A DNA stretch of 64,000 nucleotides from Plantago elongata (GCA_036897095.1 JAYMSP010000061.1:34204-98203); one strand, 5' to 3'; positions 13,050 to 25,268 are shown, numbered from the stretch's first letter. The notes: generated from the sequence alone by a model not told the origin. Numbers and translations are program-made.

Positions 13050-13093
13050 ATTCCACCAAATGGCTTATTCAATTCCACCAAATGGCTTATTCA
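13050..13093. repeat. 22-bp tandem duplication in the helicase relic
   Basis: The 22-mer starting attccaccaaatggcttatt occurs twice head to tail (13050-13071 and 13072-13093). Because 22 is not a multiple of three, it breaks the helicase frame. Confidence 0.9.
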
Positions 13094-13300
13094 GTTCACT
13101 CCCATCAGGACCTTTCATTATATCATTTAGATTGCGGTCAAGAGCCTCAAACAGAATTTGTTTGTCATGGGTGCTTCATCCCAGATTATCAACTTTGTAC
13201 TCTTAAGGAGTTATGTTAGTTCACTTCCATGTGTAATTCGACTGCACATTGTGGTCTCGTCCACCAGCAATGGAATATTAAATCTAGAGTGGGTTGTACG

Positions 13301-13322
13301 CCCCCCCCCCCCCCCCCCCCCC
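13301..13322. repeat. C22 homopolymer
   Basis: An uninterrupted run of 22 C follows gtacg. It lies where the helicase codes for Leu-Pro-Gly-Gly and gives a run of glycines on the minus strand. Confidence 0.95.
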
Positions 13323-13922
13323 TCCGGGAGAAGAAGTGAAGCCATGTCACTTGATGCAACGTGTAAAACAATATCACGTCTACCACGCAATGCAGAGCAT
13401 ATTGTATTCCACAGAAATGTTTTACCTGTACCACCATAACCGTATAGGAAGAAAACTCCGCCACTACCAAAATCAACGACATTCTTTATAGTATGATATA
13501 AAGACCTCTGCTCATCGGTTAAACATGGATATAAACGATTGAAGGTTTCTTGCATCTCATCAACATCATACGACATTTCCTCAATTATCGAATTGTTCAT
13601 ACCATTATTAATCACGGCATTGTCAAGGATGGGTATACCTTCGAAACCACTCAAGCTAAATCCATTCCTAGCGAGCAGAGTTTCTATCTCAACAAGAGCA
13701 AAATTCTTCAACTGTTCCTCACTAAATTGTAGATCTACAATGATAAATTAATGAGTATTGGTTGCATTTACTTATAAATGGTATAAGAAATATTGAAAAT
13801 AGCTTTATTCTTTTCAATATAGTAATATAAATTAATTCATTTGCAAATTAATTTTGTTGTCTACCTCAATTCTACATAAGATTTTAGATTATATATACAT
13901 ATCACATATCCCTATTTCAATT

Positions 13923-13923
<1 letters not shown>

Positions 13924-13955
<32 letters not shown>
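13924..13955. repeat. (TA)n microsatellite
   Basis: An uninterrupted AT dinucleotide tract of about 32 bases lies in the AT-rich gap of the Helitron relic. Confidence 0.9.
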
Positions 13956-13956
<1 letters not shown>

Positions 13957-14329
13957 ATGATTAATATAGTAATCCCCCTTCTTTTTAAAGTTTACAATTT
14001 GCCAATTTAAAGTTTTTGGTAAATTTATCTTTCATTTTTGGAAAACTCACTATTACATAAAGTTATTAGTTTTTTAAGACTATTTCATACTTTATCCAAT
14101 ATATCTAACAATTTTTTTGCCTATACTAAATTAGTTTTAGAATCTCATACTCCCTTGCTGTATAATTGTACGTAGGCACAACGCATTACTTAGTCTTAGA
14201 GAAATAAGGGAAGTATCTGAAACACACACAAATATAGAAGTTACATTATTAAGAAGCAAATTAAAGGAATTAATAGACATAGCATTATTCCTTGAATAAA
14301 TTGAGCACCAAACGATTAATATTCTCATG

Positions 14330-15040
14330 TTGGTGCGAAATGTAGTTGGTACATGTCTAAAAGTACAGGCCGGTTTTCAAAATTCCTTTAAGAACTTGGG
14401 AATAACTTAATATAGCATTTTGATATGGAAGATTAGTTAGATATCTTGATATAATGTTGTTTCCGGTTAAGATTGTAGCTGCAAAAATTCATAGTAACAA
14501 GAGTAATCGAACAGTACAAAGAAGAAACTCTATCACACTTACTGTAGATAGATCACAAACCAAAAAGCAAGAAACAAAGAATTCAGATTTAACCCTGGAC
14601 GAGTCAGCAGTGAGACCACTTCCCCTTAAGCTAAATTGTCCGCCTATAGTAAGCTTCAGACCTTCCTCAGACAATTAGCTCCCAAGGTACAACGTCCAAT
14701 CTCAGCAACCGTTGGAAGCTCAGCAGCAGAAGCTCTGTCGAACTTCTGTGGTGAAGAACACTCGAATATCTAAAGTGCAAAAGGAAAAACAGAGAGGAGA
14801 GGAATTTATGGTGTTCTCAAACAAGTGAGGACTTGGGGTATATATAGCTGAGAAAAAAAGTAACAGCTAGATAGACGTCAAGCCAAAATTCGTAACTGAT
14901 GTTTTAATTCTCACATTAACATCACCAGTAGTGGGGATGTTTTGATTTTTGATATTAAACCTCTTCTCATTTAAGAAGAACAATCTGAAAGATTAGATGA
15001 AAGGCCAAAAGTTGTGCTCTATGGAAAATCGCAGTAAAAA
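14330..15040 (-). other. Non-Helitron stretch within the Helitron relic
   Basis: This 0.7-kb stretch interrupts the Helitron coding region and matches neither Rep nor helicase. On the minus strand it has a TATA-like CTATATATAC near 14835-14850 followed by pyrimidine-rich DNA, which is reminiscent of an LTR promoter. The ORF at 14454-14678 has no recognised domain. I could not define ends or a target-site duplication. Confidence 0.35.
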
Positions 15041-15091
15041 AAAATGTTTGAACATTTTTTGCTTGGAAATTCTTAGTTCAAAGTTACCCAC

Positions 15092-15909
15092 TTAACACTT
15101 TATAATACATAACATTTTGGCTCTCTTTTGGTTGCCTCTTGCAACCAATTCCCCAACATATAATTCTTTTGCACATATAATAATAGAAATCTTACCAGGA
15201 TTTTGTAGTTTCTTCCGCATCATGTACTGAATGTCATCTGACAAATACTCCCATGAGTTCTCCCACACATGCGCGGGTCTTGACATGCTAACCGACTGAA
15301 GTATAATAGCAAACAAATGGCGAAGGAAACGTCCAGATGCCCAAAAACACGCTTCCTCTATAGCATAAATGTACTCCTTATCGTCGTCTAGTAAACCAAG
15401 AGCGAACCATGCATCACGGTAAGTTGGATGTAGAACACCACCCACCGTTCGAAGATCCTCTTAACATGTAGCACCGTGAATATGATTCAACATTATCCTC
15501 ATGTAATAAAGAGGACCGATATTAATTGGGAGGTGACAAATACGTCCAACTTTATTGTTGAACTGCTTCATGTCCTTCTAAACTTTTAGTTTAGAATCCC
15601 AAACATAATGCTTAGGGAACTCAGCATATAGATATATATATGTGCCTCGGGATGGTGTTTATTGAACTCCATCCACATCAGAAACTTCGTCTCATATGTT
15701 TCTCAAGTAAATCAGTAATTAAATCACATCTTTAAATGTGATTGATTGTTCCCCCTCCATATGAAAGGATAATCGCTCGACTGGTGGATCCTTATAATGA
15801 ATATCAAATCCAAATAGACGCCAAGAAAATTCACATGTTGATACGTAACGACACTTGACATAATCTTGACCTCGTTGTCCACAGTTATTTTTGCACCGAT
15901 TCTATCCAC
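15092..15909 (-). pseudogene. Helitron central region remnant
   Basis: 15909-15724 carries a broken version of the block after Rep; the matching residues CEFSWRLFGFDIHYKD are found only after changing frame near 15850. 15445-15092 encodes the conserved AWFALGLLDDDKEYIYAIEE block followed by RHLFAIIL and WENSWEYLSDDI, which is typical of Helitron proteins between Rep and helicase. A stop-containing gap separates the two pieces. Confidence 0.75.
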
Positions 15910-15991
15910 ACCTTTGTTGACATACTTGAATGATATTTTATTGAATTGGCCTTATTGCACCATTCAACATTAATGTGGGCCTAGTATTTCA

Positions 15992-17282
15992 TCAATAGGA
16001 AGGGATTATGTGGAATAATATACCTGAAATAGTTAATTGAATAAAATTAGTTAAGCAAACAATTACTGAAAACTTTAGCGAATAGTCAATGATAAGTGCA
16101 TTTCTAAATAATAAGAACCTAAGTTTATGAAAATGATAATTAAATGTGCCTATTATCAATGATATCTCCATTATTATCGATAGTGCATTATGTATTATGT
16201 CTCTTGTATACATGGTATTCATTGCCATCAAATGTAGTCCGATCGTTAAAAGACTTAGAAAATTTCTTGGAGCACTTTTTCCGTCATGCATACAGGTTGC
16301 AGTTGGACAAAGTGCACCGCACGGACCGTGAACCATAAAATCAAACACATCTTTGTAGTACTCTGGATTTAGTTCCTTATCTGGTATCTCAGCAGGGATG
16401 AATTCATCTATATCATCTGCAATCATGTTTTTGGCCCCTCGATCAACCCAAAGAAGAATATGTGCATGTGGAAGACCCCGTTTCTGGAATTCAATAGTGT
16501 AGACAATTGCAAAACACACAAAAATAACTTAATAATAAATATTTTACATCAAAATATAAAATATTAATTAGTCAATAAAATTTACAGAGTTAACACAAAC
16601 CTCCAACTGCATTTCCGAAAATATTCTCTGTCTTCAAATTCTTTATAAGTGCGTCTAACTTCATCTTGAAGACATGACTCAATACATCGGGTCTATCCTC
16701 TGAACGTGGTCCTTTAGACTCCATAAACCTTGTAATCTCAGGCCATTTCGGATTACATGTGAAGGTGATAAATAGTTCAGGGTAACCTACGCTCTTGCAA
16801 ATGGCCATAGTGTCCTGAAAATTTTGAACCATATACCTAGGACATCCGATAAAAGAAGATGGCAGGACAAATCGTTTGCCAACAGACCCAGCCGGATCAT
16901 TTGGATCTATATCACCTGTTCTAATGGCATCGTCGATTGACCTATAATTATCATATCTCAATAATGGTTGATTCCTTATCACAAAAGAAAGCCTCTGCGA
17001 TTCCATCATCATGTAACCATCTACTATGACCTGTTGAAGCAATTTCCTACTGAGTAGTATTGTTTGTGCCTCATTGGCACGATCAAATAGACGATAGCAC
17101 AACCACTCCTTTATAGTAACTTTTTGCCTTATACCCTTTGACTGTTGGTGTGAGCAATTTCGGTGTGATATCCATCTTCGCCATATGAGAAAAGTAACGG
17201 ATACAAGGTAGCTCGGATGAAATTCTGAAATTCTCTTAAAATAATCATGCTTATTCTCCAGTATAATGTTACATGGATACAT
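15992..17282 (-). pseudogene. Helitron Rep (HUH endonuclease) remnant
   Basis: Minus strand. 17282-16590 encodes the Helitron-like N-terminal region, with an FIGCPRYM block and the FITFTCNPKWPEI block. 16519-15992 continues with TIEFQKRGLPHAHILLW, which contains the HUH-type H-x-H pair of the Rep nuclease, then HGPCGALCP. The two parts are separated by about 70 AT-rich bases without an obvious in-frame join, and the second part runs into unrelated residues after CMHDGKSAPRNF. Role of the family: nicks and joins DNA for rolling-circle transposition. Confidence 0.8.
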
Positions 17283-17289
17283 ATCGTAC

Positions 17290-18300
17290 TCTTCGTTACC
17301 TTCATATTGTAATTTAGAAATAAGATTAATAAATTTATAGAACCTTATCAGATATATCTAACAATGAAACAACAATACTCCGGTTGGTTAATCGGATTTC
17401 ATTGATGTGCTACAATCACCTAATATTTACTAAAGTTAATTAATTTAACTGCTTGAGAGTTGAATGTTCAGTGGCAAATTGATATTGGGATAAATGTGAC
17501 CTAATGAAGGGATCAAAGAGGCGTATAGTTTTGGTAAAGTGTGAAACATAGTTAGATTAAAGTATTAAATTATAATATAATCCTCATTATAAAGCAAAAT
17601 ACACACAACCATTATTTCAAGAATCTTTCCATACAAAATTGAGCAATTTCATTAGGAATTGAAGTATAATTCATAGTTTATTTGTGAAGGTGATCTATGT
17701 CAATTTTGAACGTAAGTACTGAAATTGAACAAACAATCACAAAATAAAGTACCGTTTATGAATTTTTCTCAAAATAAGGTAGCAAAATGGACGGAGTACT
17801 CAATTTGGACAGAATATCTACTTAAGATACCAAAATAAGTCGGTAAAAAACAAATGTACCTTTTTCAGAAATGACACAACGTAAGGTACATATATAAGAT
17901 TTTTCATTGTCTATATATATTGCATGAAAAACCATAAAAATCGGTATATTATTTATATTTTTATATTATATATGTTATGAATTACTCCCTCCGTCTCGGG
18001 AAGAGTGCAACATATTCCGTTTTTTATGTCTATGTAGAGGTGAAAATTTTAATCAAACTTTCAATTTGACTTGAAAATTATTTTTAATTTTGAATAACTT
18101 GAAAAAATTATTTTTAATTTTGAATAACGACTCAAGTGTAATTAGCTAGAGAAGTGTAATTAGAGAATTTGAGAGGATTAAATGGAAATTCTTCCTATTA
18201 ATTATATATGGTAATTGTCTTATTTAGAGTATAATCCATTGAGAAACTTTTAGATGTGGTGTGATACAAAGTGTACATTTGCTTATCCATGCCAGTGACT
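17290..18300. other. AT-rich intergenic DNA with Stowaway-type end fragments
   Basis: No gene seen. GGACGGAGTA at about 17789-17798 looks like the right end of a Stowaway-type MITE, and ACTCCCTCCGTCTCGGGAAG at about 17984-18003 like a left end, but neither partner end was found. A short duplicated phrase (gaaaattatttttaattttgaataac) lies around 18070-18130. Confidence 0.4.
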
Positions 18301-18309
18301 TTCTAAAGA

Positions 18310-18638
18310 TAGCCTCCGAATTTTTTGCCGCAGCCATATGATCAATAACTGATCGGGGAACAATTACTTCTCGATCGATATGTATGTTTTTTAGAACACT
18401 TGTACATGACCCAACTCGTAAAACTTGGGGCAGCTAATATGAACAAAAATAGCGAAGTTAGAAAGTAACTGAATATGTTAAGGGTTAATATGAGCAAAGT
18501 AGACAACGTCACAAACCTAATGGTCAATTTTGCCCATGCATCGGTTGATTGAAACGCAACATACTCAAAAATCATAATTATCAGTTCATCTGGTATAGTG
18601 TGGAAGGGAGGGTGGGATGGAATTGATACGCCGGCCAT
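18310..18638 (-). pseudogene. F-box protein relic (At1g67623/At2g35280-like)
   Basis: Two exon-like pieces on the minus strand: 18638-18517 (ATG, then IPDELIIMIFEYVAFQSTDA, an F-box helix pattern) and from 18433 on, joined by a proper donor and an AG acceptor in matching phase. After the join the protein reads ISCPKFYELGHVQVF and hits a stop. A one-base frame change restores KNIHIDREVIVPRS followed by VIDHMAAAKNSEAIF, the expected continuation. F-box proteins recruit targets to SCF ubiquitin ligases; this copy looks broken. It sits just upstream, in gene orientation, of the Helitron relic, so it may have been captured or simply be decaying nearby. Confidence 0.6.
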
Positions 18639-18639
18639 G

Positions 18640-20322
18640 TTAATCAGTATGAACAGGTATGAACTTAGTCATATATATATATATAGAGGAAATAAATAAT
18701 GCATGTACAGTTCATATTTAATTTTGAAAAACTTCTTATCAACACGAAATTCTAACAAATAAAATTAGTTGTATAATGAAAAATAGTGTTTTAACATACA
18801 TCATAGTTCACTGTGCCATATAAATAGGAAACACTATAAAAAGTTCGGGACATCCGGCTTGATGAATAGGTTTAATTTCGAATATGTTTAGTTTTGTAGA
18901 ACAATAGTTTATATAATAATGAATAATTTCTTCCTTATTCTCTATGTTGTACATTGTATTAATTTGAGCGAAGCTTGTAATTAGGAGACTTTAACAACTA
19001 TAATTTGTTAACACAATTGACCAACATACAATGTGGAAGGAGTATTACACCAAAATTTGATCTACATAGAACATGAAAAGGATAAATTAAAATTTTATTA
19101 TTTTGAGTCTTGGGAATTCTACATCATTGTTAACTATATGTAGCATATTTCTTTTGGATTTTAATCCTTTACTTTTATTATATATAGATTATTTTAATTT
19201 AATTCAGTTTAGTAAATTTTAATTAGTAGAAATAAATCCTTTAATTAGAATGTAAATCCCAATTTTTGGGTTGTGAATTGTGATCAATAATATACTAGAA
19301 AGGCGTTATTCACGTGATAGTATTTAAACATATTTGAACAAGTACACATCAATCATGAATTTTATCGAACTTTAATTAAACCACTGATCCATTTAATATC
19401 CGTGTGAATGTGACCTCTAACACAAGAACCATAATGGTTTTTGGATTTTAAGGAGTGGAATGTTTGACGTGGAAGTACAGTGATGGTTTATTTGATTTTA
19501 TTTTAAAAAGTCTCAAATTACAAATACAAGTGGGTTTTAGTTAAATCCATAAATGGAAGTGTATAGAATTTACTACTTAGAGGTAAAGAATACATTTAAA
19601 CGAACCTTTTTATATAAAGGGAGTAAAATTGACTGACAATTGCAACATATATAATTATAAACATAAAAATGTATATATAGTTCACTTACAATAACGTTTA
19701 AAAAGATTAAATCTACATATAAAAATATTAATTTGTCTCCACCCTATCAAAGTCCATCACTTTCAAAAATTCGAATTCGTGTTTATTTGGAACATTAATC
19801 TATGATAAACTCTATTTCCTTTTTGTATTCTTTTAGAAAATGTTGTGTATAGATGGTGACTACTACAGACTGATGGCTCCAACCTCGATATTTCTACATT
19901 CATGAACACAAATTATCTGATCTATTGTCAAACTCTAATTTTACTAATTTAGCTTTCCAAAGTTAAAAATTCAGAATTCACCCCATATTTAAAATCTAAT
20001 GGTGTATCATAATTTTATATGATATTTGTAATTCGTAATTAGTTTATAGGGGATTGATCAGCCCTTTCACACCATGACCAAACATTACAAAGCTTTTCTT
20101 CACTCAACTTTCGTTCTAATCAGGGCAGATCTTAAAATTCATGTTGTATGTAAGAGCCCAAATTTGTAATAACAATAGGAAGTTAATAATATAAAGATTA
20201 ATATCATGATAGCAATAAAAAGTTAAAATATAAATAAAAGTACATTATAAACGATTAATACTATGTGATTTTATTTCAAATAACACTTGCAGTGTTATAT
20301 TTTTAAGGTTATATATATTGTA
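18640..20322. other. AT-rich intergenic DNA, no gene seen
   Basis: No ORF above 60 codons with recognisable features on either strand. A (TA)n tract lies at about 18671-18684. Confidence 0.5.
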
Positions 20323-20532
20323 CCCCCTCTGTTTAGAATCCATCTTTCTGCGGATCTGAAATAAGTTTTAAGAGAAAAATTAATAAAGTAGGAGAGATGT
20401 GATAAAATAGATAAAAATTAAATAAAGTAGGAGTGATAGTATAAAGTAGTAGATATATTTTCTACATTTTCTATTTAATGAATGAGAAAATAAAATTATA
20501 ACGAATCAAAGATGAAATTGAAACGGAGAGAG
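20323..20532. mobile_element. Stowaway-like MITE
   Basis: Left end CCCCCTCTGTTTAGAATCCA after TA; right end reads AAACGGAGAGAGTA before TA. The inverted ends match over about 12 bases (CYCTCTGTTT/AAACGGAGAG). The interior contains repeated AATAAAGTAGGAG words. About 210 bp, non-coding. Confidence 0.6.
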
Positions 20533-20798
20533 TATATTGTTTCATTAGAAATTTAGTTAATTTTTGAATTTTATATGGGCCTCTAAATCTTTGAACCTAC
20601 CTGATTTTAGTGTATTTTTAGATGTAAAGAAAATTATGACATATTAGTACCAGTACATATCCAAGCCATATAAATATCAATTCTGAGAATATAAATCATA
20701 AGTCACATTAATTTCACATTAAACAAAGAAAAGAATCGTAGCAATTGGCCAATAATTGATTATCATCTCAAAGCACATATGATCAAGTGTTTGATGGA

Positions 20799-21509
20799 TT
20801 ATTTGAAACTTCCATTGGAAAGCAAATTATGTGGAATCCCATAAACCTCCGAGACATCAATGTGGTTGTGGTGGCGCTGCCTAATGTTCTGATACTGCTG
20901 TCCGTGATTCGCTGCTGCAGGGCCCACATCTTCATCGTCCAGTGGCAAGCGATCAAAAGTCGCGTTCATGAACGTTGCAGCCATGATCACCACAGGACCA
21001 GAAGCAATAAGTGGTCCCACCACACCCCCTCCGACAACTTGGCCCTGGGCTCCAGCTAGATAAATAGTGAGGCCAGTCACGCCAGGTGGTGCCGGTGGGG
21101 GCAGGACCGAGCCAAGAAGTGATAGGATCTCAAACCGTCCATGGAGAGTCATGATTGATCCAGTAGAGGAGGGTTGTCGCAATGTAACATTGGTCACGCA
21201 CCCAGTCGCACTGAGCACACATACCCCACGTTGTTTCTTGCGCGCATAATTAACTAAACTTTCACTCACATCACAACCTGAAGTGACCTCCATGGCATGT
21301 GCTTTTAGCGCGTTGGCACTGTCTCTTGTGATAATGATTGGGGGCTTAGGCTTGTTCTTCGAGCCAGCAGGCCTGCCACGGGCTCTGCGCACCGGTTCGG
21401 GTTGGACTGTTGTGGATTTGCGGACTCCAAGTAGGTCATGATCCACTTGGACATGGTCCAAAGTGCTTTTGGTTGAATTTGGGATTGTGAGGTCTGCTCC
21501 CCCAGCCAT
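20799..21509 (-). CDS. AT-hook motif nuclear-localised (AHL) protein, clade A, type I
   Basis: DNA-binding nuclear protein that attaches to AT-rich DNA and regulates transcription. The single exon encodes 236 residues from the ATG at 21509; the frame stays open upstream, but only MAGG onward fits the family. The AT-hook core RGRP is at 44-47, followed by the type-I extension GSKNKPKPP. The PPC/DUF296 domain runs from about 65 to 190 and includes the GRFEIL motif at 124-129, which is needed for AHL trimers and partner binding. One AT-hook plus an intronless gene marks clade A. The closest remembered relatives are AHL17/AHL28-type, from the RDSANA and RQRGVCVL-like blocks. The tail is histidine- and glutamine-rich. 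Confidence 0.92.
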   Translation of the reverse strand: MAGGADLTIPNSTKSTLDHVQVDHDLLGVRKSTTVQPEPVRRARGRPAGSKNKPKPPIIITRDSANALKAHAMEVTSGCDVSESLVNYARKKQRGVCVLSATGCVTNVTLRQPSSTGSIMTLHGRFEILSLLGSVLPPPAPPGVTGLTIYLAGAQGQVVGGGVVGPLIASGPVVIMAATFMNATFDRLPLDDEDVGPAAANHGQQYQNIRQRHHNHIDVSEVYGIPHNLLSNGSFK

Positions 21510-23755
21510 ATTCTTGACGACAGAGTAGTGTAAATCTCTCGAGCCTGTGTTTAAGTAGCCAAAATTCAGTATACATTTGTGTGATGAAATAGAGAATAAT
21601 AAATTGTAGATTAGGATCTGGTTAAGTGAGATTGATGATAAAGTAATTAGCATGATTGTAGACATGATATTGCCGTCCTAACTTGTAACAAGTTTTCTCA
21701 TTTCATGTACATTGCCTTTTCTAACAAACCATACATAATTTATATCAACAATTTGTTGGGGAATCTGCAAATTTTATTGATAAACTGCATAAATTTCAAA
21801 TAGCACTTCCCAAAATGTGTTACAGAGCCTTAACCACAAACTCACCAGATCAATAGAACCTATGATCAGAAAACAAGTCTCCGGGCTACATTCTAGATAG
21901 GGAGAAAAATGACCACCCCGTCATCTAGGTATTCATTTATATCAATAATTTATTTTTCATAAGTTTATTTACAACTATGTTTATGTGGGGTGTCGAAAGT
22001 TAAAGGTGAAGAAATTAAGTTAATGGACTTGTCATTTTTTTTCGAATGACATAGAACTGCAATCAATGAATAAATGCAGCAAGAAATAGGATGGGTACTT
22101 GTTGGTCAATCAGACCTGAACAGGAAATGAAAAATGTATTTTAGTGGTAAAATGTATGCTTTTTAGTGGCAAAAGTTTTAAAGTCAATCCAAAAGTGTCC
22201 CTAAGACTTTGTCTATGTGAGATTTGTGCCTTGAAATCTAAGTTGACACCACTCGAATTGAAGCACCCACGGATCAGCATTGTGCCATCCTGTTGAGGAT
22301 GGTTCTATGTTCATGAATTCATGGAAGTTGGAACTCCTTAGCATGATATGAATATAACATGCTAAATTTTTGGGCAGGGGCAAACAATCAAGATAGAAAA
22401 CGAAATGCACTCTTACGTGAAAAACTGCAGGGCCTGGATGATAGTTGCATGATGTATCATGATTATCCTTCTCTTCAAATGTTTTACCACATCCCTAGTT
22501 TTCACATATTTGGAGTTGAATTATACTATCTTTTTTATTTATTTAGGTGGTGAGGGTTCTTCTATTACTGGATCCCTGCCTGCCTCAGTGACCGTAGCTT
22601 TCTGGTTCAAAACTTCAAATCATTGCTTTGTGCACCTGGAAAGGATTAGATGAAGGAGATAATATCAGTAATTCCAATAAAACATAAATAGGAAGTGATT
22701 TCAAATTAAAGTTCCAAACAGATTAGCGATGCTTTTTCAGGATTTTTTGGAATCATAACAAAATAAACTTAGTCAGGGTGATGATCACGCACAGCAAAGA
22801 AACAGTAAAGCTACAGAATCAGGGTGTTATGGTAATGCGAAGGTCAATAGACACTGGTGCATTATTAGCTGCACAAGAGAGACGTGTTCATAAAGTGCAA
22901 CGGAAAGGGTGATTTTCCAAGGATAAAACTGTAAAAGATGGAATCCAAACTAGTTCTATAGAAACGTACTTAGCGAACTTTCTTCAATCCCAACCCTCAA
23001 CTCTCTCCACTACAAAATCATAGCCACTCTGCAACCCTAACGCAAGTATATCACCTATGCATCCCAAGAACAAGAACCAGAAAATAAACTTAATCTCGAT
23101 AGTGCGTGCAAAATTGACAAGTAAGTAGTAACCAACCCAAATACTCGAAAATAAGGCATGACTTTGTACTCAGTTACTTAGAAAGCAATCGAGATAACAA
23201 GAGGCTTGGATTGGATAACAAATTCAAACCTATACAGTAGACACTATACCAACAGCACAAGTAATCCTAATTCCTAGAGCTTCTCAATATTCAATTTTCT
23301 TACCTCAGCTGTTTTATCTTAGAAGCTGATAATTCAAACACTTCCAGGACATTCAAACAGGAAACAACAGCAAACAAAACATCACATGGACCAGGTGTCA
23401 GATCAAAGTACTCTCAGGAGTAATCTGATAACCAAATTAAACTGAAACTAGACTAAAGCTAGGTGATAGTCGATCAATTGAATCGATGGATATACATGTA
23501 TATATATATATAAAGTTATAAACCTAGCTGGTTGTAGCATGGAGAGGAATGTGCTTACAGAATCGTGTTAAGTGCAGGAACCATCTTGATTTTCATTTTC
23601 GGATAACATGGCCAGCCGGATAACATAGGCATCGCAACCGACCTCTGGCTCTAACCTTTCCCATTATCTATTTATCTTCTCCACTTTCTCAACTCTGGAT
23701 TTCTCCTCTCTTCTCTTCTAGTATACTGGATTAATTTGTAAAAAGACTTGTCGGG
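21510..23755. other. Region upstream of AHL; no clear gene
   Basis: This may hold the AHL promoter and untranslated leader. Small ORFs at 22213-22653 show no domain. On the minus strand about 23550-23710 is less AT-rich, with a duplicated ttatccggctggccatgttatccg phrase and a gtaag donor-like site near 23560, which could mark a 5' untranslated exon or a non-coding transcript. Nothing here can be assigned to a protein family. Confidence 0.35.
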
Positions 23756-23888
23756 CATTTAAAGGCCTCATTTAGTTTAATAAATAGTAATTTTGTCTAA
23801 AATACATTTTAAATACCTTCATTTCAATTTTATTTGAAATATAATTTCATTAAAATTCACATTTAAATATCATGTCAATCAGCCCCGA
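23756..23888. mobile_element. MITE copy related to the 24179 element, left end incomplete
   Basis: From gcatttaaaggcctcattta to atgtcaatcagcccc it parallels 24193-24325 with scattered differences, including the shared right end TGTCAATCAGCCC. The left terminal repeat is not preserved. Confidence 0.6.
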
Positions 23889-24178
23889 AATAGCCGAGTA
23901 GCCCGAGTATATCCATTTCACTCTACCGATTTGACTCTTTTTAATTAGAATCTAGTTAAATTTGGTATTGAATTATTCATAAAGATAATAATCTGATATT
24001 GAATTTATTCAATATAAAAGGTATACTTGAAAATTAAAATCAACTAAGTAATACATTACACTCCTAGGGATATAAAAGGAAACAATACTCTACTATAAAT
24101 AATGCGGCATTGTTCCCATCATCATTTTGTTAACACTTTTAGTTCTCCTACATAACATACATCATCGATGTGACTTAG

Positions 24179-24325
24179 GAACTGATTGATTGGAAATTTA
24201 AATACCCTCATTTAACTTAATAAACAGTGATTTGACTTAAAATATACTTTAAATACCCCTATTTTAATTCTATTTCAAACACTATTTTACTAAAATACTC
24301 ATTCAAATGTCATGTCAATCAGCCC
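24179..24325. mobile_element. Small MITE with CTTAG target duplication
   Basis: Ends GGAACTGATTGA and TCAATCAGCCC form an imperfect inverted repeat, and CTTAG flanks both sides (24174-24178 and 24326-24330). The paralogous right arm near 27166 reads gacttagagattgg without the insertion, which gives the empty site. 147 bp, non-coding. Confidence 0.75.
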
Positions 24326-24351
24326 CTTAGAGATTGACATTACCTCTTACT

Positions 24352-24451
24352 TTCTTCTTTTTAAACGATAAACGGGTGATTCGAACCTCCAACCTATTAA
24401 TTGGAGGTGAAACGTATTACCAACTGAATTGCACTTCGTTATCTTCATTGA
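24352..24451 (-). mobile_element. tRNA-derived SINE
   Basis: Read on the minus strand it has an A-box-like CAGTTGGTAATACG and a B-box-like GGTTCGAATCACC about 30 bases apart and ends in an A-rich tail (the T-rich stretch at 24352-24362). It is flanked by the 8-bp duplication CTCTTACT (24344-24351 and 24452-24459). The right duplication arm has the uninterrupted site CTCTTGCT near 27184. About 100 bp. Confidence 0.8.
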
Positions 24452-24973
24452 CTCTTACTAATAGCCATGGCATAACACATAGATAAAGGAAACCGCCTTA
24501 TTTGGTACTTAAATGTAAACTTTGTCATATAAGATTAGTGTCAAGATCATTTTCGATGTTGAAACCACAGAGTTAGATCGACATTTTTAATTCACCATTA
24601 TATTCACTTAATCAAATGACTTGTTTATCTAGGTTAGTTACGACAATTGTATAATTCAATTGCTTGATTTATATATTATAATGCACCCGACTTTAAGCCG
24701 GAGAACATAATCGGCATACTTGGAACCACTATGATAGGGCTGCGTAACGGACGGATACGGATCAATCCGCATCGATTTGACCGGATATCCGGTCAAACGG
24801 ATGGAAAAATAGTCCATCCGTTATCCAATTCATTCCGAGCGGATTGGATACGAATAAATCCGATGAATAACAGATAAATCTAGCGGATATCCGTATCCAG
24901 TAAATTTAAAGAAAAATAAAAGAAAAGGAGAGAAGAAAGAAGAAGAAGAAAGAATAAAATCCCGTGTTGGGTC

Positions 24974-25268
24974 GTGTTGGGTGAAGAAGTGGTGGCGGAC
25001 CATGGCGGTTTGCAGAGACGTAGTGGTGACGAGGCGGCACGGATCTGGGCGGTGGTGGTGTGTGGAGACGGCGCGGTGGGTGTGGTGGGGGGAGGCGGCG
25101 TGGATCTCACCGACTCACCGTGGATCTATCGGTTGTGTTGGGTGAAGAAGTGGTGGCGGACCATGGCAGTTTGCAGAGACGTGGTGGTGACGAGGCGGCG
25201 CCGATCTGGTCGGTGGTGGTGTGTGGAGACGGCACGGTGGGTGTGGTGGGGGGAGGCGGTGCGGATAT
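24974..25268. repeat. 161-bp tandem duplication inside the hAT-like element
   Basis: The unit starting gtgttgggtgaagaagtggt at 24974 recurs at 25135 with few differences and contains ggaccatggc, ttgcagagacg and ggtggggggaggcgg. The second copy ends near 25268, where the S3a segment begins. GC content is far above the surroundings, which suggests captured genic DNA. Confidence 0.8.

Larger units (their letters stand above)
13020..13711 (-). pseudogene. Helitron PIF1-type helicase remnant
   Basis: Minus strand. The sequence reads through the Walker A motif GYGGTGKTF, then LHVASSDMASLLLP, a glycine run from a C22 tract (13301-13322), HSRFNIPL, and after an in-frame TAA near 13205 the Walker B block LIIWDEAPM. 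Then FEALDRNLNDIMKGPDG leads to NKPFGG, where a 22-bp tandem duplication (13050-13093) shifts the frame. The match ends at HIVFG near 13035. Functional relatives have LLPGGRTAHSRF without the glycine expansion. Confidence 0.85.
13020..17290 (-). mobile_element. Degenerate Helitron (autonomous-type Rep plus helicase remnants)
   Basis: On the minus strand the order is Helitron N-terminal/Rep region (17282-15990), a middle block (15909-15092), an inserted non-Helitron stretch (about 14330-15040), and a PIF1-type helicase part (13711-13020). This is the order of plant autonomous Helitrons, which replicate by rolling circle. The reading frame is broken repeatedly by frameshifts, a stop, a 22-bp duplication and a poly-C tract, so it is not functional. 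I did not find the 5' TC or 3' hairpin-CTRR ends, so the boundaries are those of the coding relics. Confidence 0.8.

Noticed and set aside
13158-13751. Plus-strand frames of 65-93 codons over the C22 tract
   Set aside because: Shadows of the minus-strand helicase; the proline run comes from the C tract.
22213-22653. Small protein gene upstream of AHL
   Set aside because: Three overlapping short frames on both strands, no domain and no consistent splice structure.
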